NCBI GenBank assembly: GCA_039028975.1
Contig: JBCCHB010000023.1
Span: 1-64,000, forward strand
Source of the DNA: JAHBNG01 sp039028975
Lineage (GTDB): Bacteria > Chloroflexota > Anaerolineae > Caldilineales > Caldilineaceae
Direction: 5' to 3'
Length of the DNA: 64,000 bases
The position numbers and the translations under genes were made by a program. Position 1 is the stretch's first letter, and each line of letters begins with the position of its first letter. The notes below the pieces were generated by a model. That model saw nothing but the letters and a program-made list of their open reading frames with translations, was not told where the DNA came from and made no database searches. Positions 23,834 to 31,207 of the stretch are shown here, piece after piece.

Positions 23834-25399
23834 ATGAAACAAATTGCCGTTCTAGCCCTCGCCATAGCGGGTATTATCCATCTCTATATATCACCAAACC
23901 ACTACAGCCATGCACCCGCCCACGGCATCTTTTTTGCCCTTTCAGGCACTGCCCAGGTTGTTTGGGCCATTGCCGCCTTTGTGCGCACCAACCGCACCAT
24001 CTACTATACAGGTGTTGCCCTCAGTGGTGGTTTGGTGGTTCTTTGGCTGCTGACCCAAGTCTGGACACCTCCATTCTCAGAGATGGCCGAGCCGGTCGAC
24101 ATCTGGATGATCTTAAGCAAAGCTGCCGAAGTTATTGCTTTCTTTGCACTAGTTTTCTTTATGAATACCTGGACGGACCAAGATGGAGAAGAGCAAGATG
24201 AACCTAAGCTAGGGCGAAATATTGCGGGTGGCCTTGTTACCGCTGCCGTGGCAGGGCTGATTTTCTATGGCGGTGGTTATGCGGCCGAGCCAATGCTTCC
24301 TGCTTTGCAACACGCCACTGGTGGTGCCCACGATGATTCTGACGGTCATCACGCTGACGACGAAGATGACCACGATGATTCTGACGATCATCATGCTGAT
24401 GGCGAAGATGCTCACGCAGATGTCGAAGATGGCCACGACGATTCTGACGGCCATCATGCTGACGATGAAGATGCTCACGCAGACGACAACCGCCAGCAAG
24501 AAGTTGCCGAAGCTGGGGCAATGGTTATGCCCTTTGATTTGGAGAAGACTATCCACGTCTTCGAGACAATGGACAATGGAGGGCTTCAGCAAGTGGTCGC
24601 CAAAGACGCCGAAGATTCTGAGCAGATCGAACTGATCCGCAGCCATCTTTCCGAGGAAGCAGACCGATTTGCCAGCGGTGATTTTAGCGACCCCGCTCGC
24701 ATTCACGGGGAGGATATGCCCGGACTGACGGCCCTTGCTGCGGGAGCGGACCAAGTAAACATCGAATATAGCGAACTCTCGGATGGCGCTCAGATCGTCT
24801 ACGCCAGCGACGACGCCGACCTTGTTGAGGCCATTCATCTCTGGTTTAAAGCCCAGTTAGCCGACCACGGCGATCATGCGACTGATCATGCCGATGGTGA
24901 CGGACATGCAAAGGATGAGGATCACACCGAAGATGGCCATGCCGAGGATAGCAATCACGAGGGTGAAGACGCCTCCGAGCATCACGACGATGGTGATCAG
25001 GGTGCTGTGGATGATCCGACAGTACATACCGTCACGGTCTACAAATCGCCCACCTGCGGATGCTGCCAAAAGTGGGTTGAGCATATGGAAGAGGCTGGCT
25101 TTACCGTAGAGGCTCATGATATGGACGACATGACCGTTGTGAAGGATGAGCAAGACGTGCCGTCTAATCTCCACTCGTGCCACACAGCAGTTGTGGATGG
25201 CTACGTGATTGAGGGACACGTTCCGGCTGAGTCTGTTGCTCAACTGCTTACAAAACGACCGAACATAAGTGGATTAGCCGTGCCAGGGATGCCTATCGGG
25301 TCACCTGGAATGGAGGTTGAAGGCTACGATGCACATCCCTATGACGTTGTGGCTTATGATGAGGCAGGTCTGAGTGGCATTTTTGCCAGCTACAGATAG
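23834..25399 (+). CDS. Membrane His/Asp-rich metal-binding protein with C-terminal DUF411 domain
   Basis: A 521-aa fusion. Five N-terminal TM helices (about 4-20, 33-52, 58-78, 95-114, 130-150) precede a His/Asp/Glu-rich repeat region (about 162-225, H-D-D-S-D-G-H-H-A-D-D-E-D units). Next is an alpha/beta domain (about 230-340, MPFDLEKTIHVFETMD...). A second His-rich segment (about 343-390) leads to a DUF411 domain with thioredoxin-like C408-G-C-C and L-H-S-C-H, ending in V-P-G-M-P-I-G-S-P-G-M-E-V-E-G. DUF411 proteins bind copper, so it is likely a periplasm-facing copper buffer or chaperone. GAAGGA lies 8 bases before the ATG. Confidence 0.82.
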   Translation: MKQIAVLALAIAGIIHLYISPNHYSHAPAHGIFFALSGTAQVVWAIAAFVRTNRTIYYTGVALSGGLVVLWLLTQVWTPPFSEMAEPVDIWMILSKAAEVIAFFALVFFMNTWTDQDGEEQDEPKLGRNIAGGLVTAAVAGLIFYGGGYAAEPMLPALQHATGGAHDDSDGHHADDEDDHDDSDDHHADGEDAHADVEDGHDDSDGHHADDEDAHADDNRQQEVAEAGAMVMPFDLEKTIHVFETMDNGGLQQVVAKDAEDSEQIELIRSHLSEEADRFASGDFSDPARIHGEDMPGLTALAAGADQVNIEYSELSDGAQIVYASDDADLVEAIHLWFKAQLADHGDHATDHADGDGHAKDEDHTEDGHAEDSNHEGEDASEHHDDGDQGAVDDPTVHTVTVYKSPTCGCCQKWVEHMEEAGFTVEAHDMDDMTVVKDEQDVPSNLHSCHTAVVDGYVIEGHVPAESVAQLLTKRPNISGLAVPGMPIGSPGMEVEGYDAHPYDVVAYDEAGLSGIFASYR

Positions 25400-25428
25400 A
25401 CAAACGGAACGCTAATATCCGCCTCTTG

Positions 25429-25490
25429 ACTCCGTAGTTAATTACAGGGTGTATACTGTCATCAGCTAACCCTGCAATTAACTACGGAGT
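25429..25490. promoter_or_regulatory. 22-bp inverted repeat with -10-like loop
   Basis: ACTCCGTAGTTAATT followed by ACAGGGT (25429-25450) is inverted at 25469-25490 with one mismatch. The spacer (25451-25468) contains TATACT at 25452-25457, and TTGACT lies at 25426-25431, though the 20-bp spacing is long for a promoter. It sits after the DUF411 gene and before a 62-aa gene. It may be a terminator, an operator flanking a -10, or a small palindromic element. Confidence 0.55.
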
Positions 25491-25516
25491 TTGTTTTGTA
25501 AAATGGAGGTGAAAAA

Positions 25517-25705
25517 ATGGCTAACGAACTAAGCAGGCGACGCTCTATCGATACGTATCGTTTTGGGAGCGAAGACAAAATCCATGGGTTTATGGCAACG
25601 CTCTTCCGTCTGACCAGGCTCGGCTTGACTTCGGTGATTGGCATCTACTCATTTGCTCAGCCGTTCTACCCCTATCTAGCTTATCAAAGCGGCATTTGGC
25701 AGTAA
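25517..25705 (+). CDS. Small hypothetical protein, 62 aa
   Basis: A strong GGAGGTG site lies 7 bases before ATG 25517, which is the main support. The product begins with a charged segment (A-N-E-L-S-R-R-R-S-I-D), continues with an amphipathic middle (I-H-G-F-M-A-T-L-F-R-L-T-R-L-G-L-T-S-V-I-G-I-Y-S-F) and ends in an aromatic tail. The middle could be one short membrane helix. I recognise no family. It follows the 22-bp inverted repeat and may be transcribed separately. Confidence 0.5.
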   Translation: MANELSRRRSIDTYRFGSEDKIHGFMATLFRLTRLGLTSVIGIYSFAQPFYPYLAYQSGIWQ

Positions 25706-25796
25706 ATCAACGAACCAAACTAATGTCGCTGCAAAGCAACATTTTGATATTGCAGTGCAAACTCAACGCCTTTACAATGCAATGTCAGTGTTTATA

Positions 25797-26648
25797 TTAG
25801 ACTTTTACTTTCTTGACTACTTCTTGGGCAACTTGTTGTACAACCCCATCAGGATAGGGCGGCGTCAGCGTATAGACAAAGTGAGCAGCTCCCGCATCCA
25901 CAAATTCCTGGGTTCTTTCCAACGCACTGTTCAAATTGCTATAGTCGACGCGCACTTGGGTTGAATGGACAATGGTGGATGGATCACGCCCAACTGCTTC
26001 ACAATGCTCGGCTAGAATGCCAGCTTTGCGCTGATACTCCTCTACTGGTCCTGCCACGAAGTTCCAGGCGTTGGCATGTTTGGCAACCACCCGCAGCGTG
26101 AGCTTTTCGCCACTTCCGCCAATCATAATCGGTGGGTATGGTTTCTGGATTGGCTTGGGTTCGCGGCGAGCTTCCTTCAGTTGGTAGTAGCGACCATCAA
26201 AATCGGTGAGATGTTGGGTGCAGAGCAACTTGTAAATCTGACAGGCTTCATCTAGACGGCGGATTCGTTCCCCTGGTTTGTAGAGATCTAGCCCCATGCT
26301 AGTGTGCTCATACTCATTCCAACCCGCACCGATGCCAAATTCAAGTCGTCCGTTGGAGATGATGTCAGTGGTGATGGCAATGCTGGCCAGCACAGCCGGG
26401 TGGCGGTATGTGTTGCCCGTGACCATCAGACCAATGCGAATGCGTTCCGTTTGAGTTGCAAGGGCAGCAAGTAGCGTCCACCCTTCCAGACAGGGACCAT
26501 CTAAATCGCTGAAAATTGGTGCATAATGGTCAAAGAGCCAGAAATGTTCAAAAGCCGGTTCGGCATCAGCCGCTTTCCAAAGTGGGAGCATCTCTTCATA
26601 CGTTACATGTTGAGGGGCCGTTTTAAGGCCAAAAGAAATGTGGGGCAT
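25797..26648 (-). CDS. F420-type luciferase-like monooxygenase/reductase
   Basis: A 283-aa TIM-barrel flavin/F420 enzyme of the luciferase-like family. Recognisable segments are H-F-W-L-F-D-H-Y-A-P, R-I-R-I-G-L-M-V-T-G-N-T-Y-R-H-P, S-N-G-R-L-E-F-G-I-G-A-G-W-N-E-Y-E and P-Y-P-P-I-M-I-G-G-S-G. The N-E-Y-E-H and T-G-N-T-Y-R-H-P features are usual in F420-dependent members. ATG 26648 with GGAG 6 bases upstream is preferred to the TTG at 26660. It stands alone, with long inverted repeats in the 345-bp divergent gap (26649-26993). The substrate is unknown. Confidence 0.85.
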   Translation of the reverse strand: MPHISFGLKTAPQHVTYEEMLPLWKAADAEPAFEHFWLFDHYAPIFSDLDGPCLEGWTLLAALATQTERIRIGLMVTGNTYRHPAVLASIAITTDIISNGRLEFGIGAGWNEYEHTSMGLDLYKPGERIRRLDEACQIYKLLCTQHLTDFDGRYYQLKEARREPKPIQKPYPPIMIGGSGEKLTLRVVAKHANAWNFVAGPVEEYQRKAGILAEHCEAVGRDPSTIVHSTQVRVDYSNLNSALERTQEFVDAGAAHFVYTLTPPYPDGVVQQVAQEVVKKVKV

Positions 26649-26680
26649 AGGGATCTCCAAGGATGTTGTACTGCGGTCGA

Positions 26681-26737
26681 TTTGAAAACCGTAGTCTTCT
26701 TTTGTTCTACAAGGTTAACCAAACTACGGTTTTCAAA
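26681..26737. promoter_or_regulatory. 15-bp perfect inverted repeat upstream of the F420-type gene
   Basis: TTTGAAAACCGTAGT (26681-26695) is perfectly inverted at 26723-26737 with a 27-bp spacer. It lies 33 bp upstream of the minus-strand start and is a candidate operator or leader hairpin. The outer part, reading TTTTCAAACGG then AG-C-TAAGTATAGG, recurs in related form near 49997-50018. Confidence 0.55.
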
Positions 26738-26941
26738 CGGAGCTAAGTATAGGTAAAAGAATCGTCTCAAATAGTACAAGGGCCTATGGAGGCAAGTATA
26801 GTGCAAGATGGGTTGAAATCGAACTTTCAAGCTGCAAAGTTTGCATTGATGTGATATGATCATCCATACTCCGTACTTTGATAAAATCGCTCCATGAAAA
26901 CAACGGTTTCTATTTTACGAACACGATATACTTAGCTCTGT

Positions 26942-26996
26942 CATAGATGAGGATAATCTACCTTACTAAAACAATATCGAATTATTCTCATCTATG
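26942..26996. promoter_or_regulatory. 16-bp inverted repeat ending on the start codon of the glycoside hydrolase
   Basis: CATAGATGAGGATAAT (26942-26957) is inverted at 26981-26996 with one mismatch and a 23-bp spacer. The right arm contains the ATG at 26994. In RNA this would hide the start codon. In DNA it could be an operator. GATAAT in the left arm is -10-like. Confidence 0.6.
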
Positions 26997-29477
26997 GCCA
27001 ACCGCAATATAAATATGGATACAAACGATCTCCACCACCAATTTATCAACCCACCCCGCGAATTCGGCATGGTCCCCTTCTGGTTTTGGAATGATGACCT
27101 GACCGAAGAAGAACTATTGCGCCAAGTCAACGAGATGTACGCCAAGGGGTTCGGTGGCGTCTTAATTCATCCTCGTATTGGTCTGTCGCGTCGAGTGGGC
27201 TATCTGACCGAGGAGTTTTTTCGGCTGGTACGAGCCGTAGTCGAAGAATGCGCCCGTTTGGGGATGATGGTCATTCTCTATGATGAAGGATCGTATCCAT
27301 CTGGCTCAGCCCAAGGGCGGGTGGTGGCCGAGGATCCAAGCTATGCAGCCCGCTGCCTGATTGCTCATGGCAAGACGGTCCAAGGCCCGGCCAAGGGCTT
27401 CTGGCATCCCAATCCTGGGCGAGCGCTCAATGATGAACTGGTATGTGTGGTTCTAGCCAAAGAGGTAGCCCCAGATGTGCTGGATCCAGATAGCATGACG
27501 TTGCTGGACATTCACCATTCGGAACTGGTTCAGTATGATGTGCCGGAGGGCAACTGGCGTCTGCTGGCGTTTTGGCACGTCTTTAGTGGTGGCACCATCC
27601 GTGGCGTCCATGCCGATGAAGAGGACAACCACGCTACGGCTCCCGCAGCTGGGGATATTCTGAATCCTGATGCGGTGGCCTGTTTTATCCGCCACACCCA
27701 TGAACAATATGCCAACCATCTTGCGGCACACTTTGGCACGACGGTGACCTCGCTCTTTACTGACGAGCCAATGGTCTTTGGTCGCCGTGCCCTTCGCCAG
27801 GGTAAGTTAGGGGGAAAACCGGAAGAAAAAAATGGTTCCACTCGTCCTGGCAAGCCGTGGCCCTTTACACTGGGCTTTTTGGATGACGTCCAACAGGGAT
27901 GGGACGATGACGTACGCCGCTGGCTACCTGCACTCTGGCTTGATTGTGGGCCTCAGACCGAAGCCTTCCGCCAGCATTATGAGCACGCGGTTCATGTCCG
28001 GCTAGAGCGTGTCTTTTATGCGGCTCAAAGTGATTGGTGCGCGGCCAATGGATTGGCCTTAACGGGACACCCGGATGCTAGCAATGACTTTGGCGCGCTG
28101 CGTAAATTCCAGTGGCCGGGACAGGATATGGTCTGGCGTTGGGTCACACCTGGGTCAGATTCTTCCATGACAGGCCCTCACGCCTGTGCGCCCAAGGTAG
28201 CCAGCAGCGCAGCCACACTACAAGGCAGCCGCCGCAATGTGACTGAGGTCTACGGTGCCTATGGTTGGCAAATGACCCTGGACGAAGCCAAGTGGCTGCT
28301 GGATTGGCATTTGGTACGAGGCACCAATTTGATTATTCCCCATGCCTTCTTCTACTCAGTCCGTGGACGCCGAGCCTACGAGAGCGAGCCAGATATCGGT
28401 ATCCACAACGTCTGGTGGCCTGATTTTCAACATCTGGGTGACTATGCCCGCCGTATCTGTTGGCTACTAAGTGATGGCGAGCTAATTTGTGACGTTGCCA
28501 TCCTGACCGATGGAAATGCTGCGGCTTGGTCCGCGGCGAAGCTGTTGACTGAACGACAGATTGATTTCGTGTACATTGACGAAATTGCTTTGGCGCAAGC
28601 ATATATTGAAGGGGAGAGTCTGATTGTTGGGAACCAGCGTTTTCGCGCGGTCGTCTGTGATCCGCCAAACCAGGATGTGCATCCCAGGTTGGCAGCCTTT
28701 GCTGAAAGCGGTGGCTCCCTGCTAACGACTTGGGATTCGGATTCATTGGTTGAAACGCTGGATGCCACCTTAGGGCAAGATGTTGATTGGCCCACTCATC
28801 CCAATCTGCGCGCCATTCACTACGCCAAGGCGGGAAAAGACTTCTACTTTTTCACCAATGAAGGTGAAGAGCCTATCGATGGTCCACTGACGCTCAGGGC
28901 AATCGGCGCAGTGGAATGCTGGGATCCGCTAGCCGGTCAAACCATTTCCTGGCCCAGCGAACAAATGAACGAGCGCACCCATACCCACTTGCGGCTTGAA
29001 CGACGGCAAGGACTGATTCTTGTCGTCGATTCCCAGCGCCAGCCCGAAATGGGGCTTAGTTATCCGCCACTTCCTGGCCAAGTTGCACTGGAAGTCAATG
29101 CGTCCTGGCAGGCACAAGATGCTACAGGCGAAGATGTCTCACTGCCCTGCCCTGGTGACTGGGCACAGATTTCAGGCTGGGAGCTGTTTGCCGGGAACAT
29201 TCACTTTACCACCTCAATTACCCTGCCAAGCCCGTTGGCCAGCCAACCTCTCTTTTTAGATTTGGGGCAAGTTGGCGAAATTGCTGAGTTGTGGATCAAC
29301 GGAGAGTCGCTCGGGCTATGTGCCTGGTCACCCCACGTTTGGCGTATTGACCAAGCTCTGCAAGAGGGCGTAAATCAGATTCGGGTCCGAGTAACCAACT
29401 CTATTGAAAACCGATACGAGGGGATGCAAAGGCCCTCAGGCCTTTTGGGCCCAGTTGTGATTCGGCAAGCATTATAA
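26994..29477 (+). CDS. GH106-like glycoside hydrolase (putative alpha-L-rhamnosidase type)
   Basis: An 827-aa protein without signal peptide. The N-terminal part has the GH106-like order P-P-R-E-F-G-M-V-P-F-W-F-W-N-D, G-F-G-G-V-L-I-H-P-R-I-G-L, I-L-Y-D-E-G-S-Y-P-S-G, then L-F-T-D-E-P and G-H-P-D-A-S-N-D-F-G. The last 130 residues are a jelly-roll sugar-binding domain (F-T-T-S-I-T-L-P, A-E-L-W-I-N-G-E-S-L-G, N-Q-I-R-V-R-V-T-N). It probably removes terminal rhamnose-like residues from imported oligosaccharides in the cytoplasm. It is followed by an oxidoreductase 26 bases downstream, consistent with a sugar-acid or glycoside catabolic unit. Confidence 0.78.
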   Translation: MANRNINMDTNDLHHQFINPPREFGMVPFWFWNDDLTEEELLRQVNEMYAKGFGGVLIHPRIGLSRRVGYLTEEFFRLVRAVVEECARLGMMVILYDEGSYPSGSAQGRVVAEDPSYAARCLIAHGKTVQGPAKGFWHPNPGRALNDELVCVVLAKEVAPDVLDPDSMTLLDIHHSELVQYDVPEGNWRLLAFWHVFSGGTIRGVHADEEDNHATAPAAGDILNPDAVACFIRHTHEQYANHLAAHFGTTVTSLFTDEPMVFGRRALRQGKLGGKPEEKNGSTRPGKPWPFTLGFLDDVQQGWDDDVRRWLPALWLDCGPQTEAFRQHYEHAVHVRLERVFYAAQSDWCAANGLALTGHPDASNDFGALRKFQWPGQDMVWRWVTPGSDSSMTGPHACAPKVASSAATLQGSRRNVTEVYGAYGWQMTLDEAKWLLDWHLVRGTNLIIPHAFFYSVRGRRAYESEPDIGIHNVWWPDFQHLGDYARRICWLLSDGELICDVAILTDGNAAAWSAAKLLTERQIDFVYIDEIALAQAYIEGESLIVGNQRFRAVVCDPPNQDVHPRLAAFAESGGSLLTTWDSDSLVETLDATLGQDVDWPTHPNLRAIHYAKAGKDFYFFTNEGEEPIDGPLTLRAIGAVECWDPLAGQTISWPSEQMNERTHTHLRLERRQGLILVVDSQRQPEMGLSYPPLPGQVALEVNASWQAQDATGEDVSLPCPGDWAQISGWELFAGNIHFTTSITLPSPLASQPLFLDLGQVGEIAELWINGESLGLCAWSPHVWRIDQALQEGVNQIRVRVTNSIENRYEGMQRPSGLLGPVVIRQAL

Positions 29478-29503
29478 CAATCTCATCCAAATAGGAGAAC
29501 CCA

Positions 29504-30475
29504 ATGGACTTATTAAAGGTTGCAGTCATCGGCTGCGGCGGCCATGCTCAAAGCCACCTACGCATGATTCAAGCTGAACCACGTCTACATTTGGCCGCGG
29601 TTGCGGATATTGACCCCTCTCGACTTGCTCAAGCGGAAGCAAATTTCTCCCCAGACGCCACCTTTGACAATTATGAGCAGATGTTAGACGAAATGTCATT
29701 AGACCTCGTCTACGTGGTCACCCTGGCTGGCCACCAACTGCCCATTGTGCAGGAATGTCTGGGACGCGATTTGCATACATCGATTGAAAAAGCCCCTGGC
29801 ATGACTGCGGCCGATACCCGAGAAATGTTGGTGGCCGCAAATGCCAGCAAAGCAAAAGCCATTGTCTCCTTTAATCGGCGCTATTTCCCCCAGATCCTGG
29901 CTGTCCGAAAGCTGTTACAGGAAAGAGGTGGAGCCGTTCAGGTCGCAGCCAACTACCACAAGCCACCTTCCGGTATGGATGCCGCGCGACGAGAAGTCGT
30001 GCCACCAGAGCTGACGTCGGATGCCATTCATCACGTCGACCTGTTGCGCTGGATGGCGGGGCGCACACCAACAGAAGCCGTTGCGGCCAGCCAAGTCTAC
30101 GCCCAATCCTGGTGCGGAGAGCGTTCGGATACGCCCCGCTACAATGCGCTGATTGACTTTGAAAATGGTGCCAAGGGTGTCATGATGAGCCACTTTGGCG
30201 TTGGCTATCGCATCCAAAGCGCGGAGGTTCACGCAGAGGATATGTCAGCCTATTTTGAGCTAACCCGCTCACCGCAAGTGACCCTCTATTTGGACGGCAA
30301 GTTGGTCGAAACGCCACTTGATCTGGAGAGTGTGGGGGGTGCTGACTTTAATGAAACAGGTCACTTTGTTGACTGTATCCTCAACGATACTGAACCTTGG
30401 AGTACGGTAGGCGATGCAGTGCAGACAATGGATTTATGCGAGGCCATTGTTGGCGGACACAGGGGCCAACTTTAG
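29504..30475 (+). CDS. Gfo/Idh/MocA-family NAD(P)-dependent oxidoreductase
   Basis: A 323-aa protein with an N-terminal Rossmann fold (L-K-V-A-V-I-G-C-G-G-H-A-Q-S-H, about 4-18) and the family E-K-A-P-G-M segment (about 96-101, where many members have E-K-P). The C-terminal substrate domain holds D-A-I-H-H-V-D-L-L-R-W-M, whose His is likely catalytic. It oxidises or reduces a sugar, inositol or sugar-derived keto group. AGGAGA lies 8 bases before the ATG. Coupled to the GH106-like enzyme, it may process the released sugar. Confidence 0.88.
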   Translation: MDLLKVAVIGCGGHAQSHLRMIQAEPRLHLAAVADIDPSRLAQAEANFSPDATFDNYEQMLDEMSLDLVYVVTLAGHQLPIVQECLGRDLHTSIEKAPGMTAADTREMLVAANASKAKAIVSFNRRYFPQILAVRKLLQERGGAVQVAANYHKPPSGMDAARREVVPPELTSDAIHHVDLLRWMAGRTPTEAVAASQVYAQSWCGERSDTPRYNALIDFENGAKGVMMSHFGVGYRIQSAEVHAEDMSAYFELTRSPQVTLYLDGKLVETPLDLESVGGADFNETGHFVDCILNDTEPWSTVGDAVQTMDLCEAIVGGHRGQL

Positions 30476-30489
30476 GACGTACGGTCATC

Positions 30490-31140
30490 ATGAAAGACAA
30501 GCAACCTTGCTTTATCACTTGTCTTAGTGCCCCATCTGGGGGTGGGAAGACGGTTGTGGTACAAAAATTGGCCCAGATGGCTTCTACCTCTATTGCCTTA
30601 TACTTTGATGAATATGATGATCTAGCCGAAGGAGCCAATGTCCATCCAGAGAGTTTGCGTCAAAGGATTCTTGATGGAGCGGATTATAATGCATGGCAAA
30701 TGCCAGGATTAATCCGCGATTTGGAGCGATTGCGGCAAGGTCAGGCTATCCAATCGGTGGCTAATGGAAACATTCTGGCACCGCAGCCGTTGGTCTTTTT
30801 GGATGCAGCGATAGGTCGGGCCAATGACAGATTGCGTCCCTATATAGACTTGATGGTGTACATCGATACGCCTTTAGATATTGCCATGGCCCGCCGAATT
30901 CAACGCGATTATTTCGGCAGGAAGCAGGATGAGGTCAAGCGGATGGATGCCGGAGAAACGCTCGCCCAAATTGATGGTATGACGACCGCTTATCTAGACT
31001 GGGCGCGCGAAGCCTATCTAGCATTAGCAAATCAGGTCAAGCCGCTGAGTGACTTGATTATCGATGGCTCTCTGCCAGTAGTAGAGGTTGCCCAGCAAGT
31101 GATCACTCATCTTAAGCTCGGGGAACGGGATATAGCATGA
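30490..31140 (+). CDS. Uridine-kinase-like P-loop kinase
   Basis: A 216-aa nucleoside/sugar-kinase-like P-loop protein. Walker A is S-A-P-S-G-G-G-K-T (about 13-21). F-D-E-Y-D-D follows at the substrate-binding position, then P-L-V-F-L-D-A-A-I-G (Walker B-like), V-Y-I-D-T-P-L-D-I-A-M-A-R-R and R-R-I-Q-R-D (lid arginines), as in uridine kinase and phosphoribulokinase relatives. The phosphoryl acceptor is not evident. Given the upstream glycosidase and oxidoreductase it may phosphorylate the derived sugar. ATG 30490 is chosen over an upstream GTG because the P-loop then sits at the usual distance. Confidence 0.75.
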   Translation: MKDKQPCFITCLSAPSGGGKTVVVQKLAQMASTSIALYFDEYDDLAEGANVHPESLRQRILDGADYNAWQMPGLIRDLERLRQGQAIQSVANGNILAPQPLVFLDAAIGRANDRLRPYIDLMVYIDTPLDIAMARRIQRDYFGRKQDEVKRMDAGETLAQIDGMTTAYLDWAREAYLALANQVKPLSDLIIDGSLPVVEVAQQVITHLKLGERDIA

Positions 31141-31207
31141 TGACCAAACCAACGCGTACTGGTATAGGAAGGTATAAAAACCAAGCTCATGTAAGGACGC
31201 TACAATT

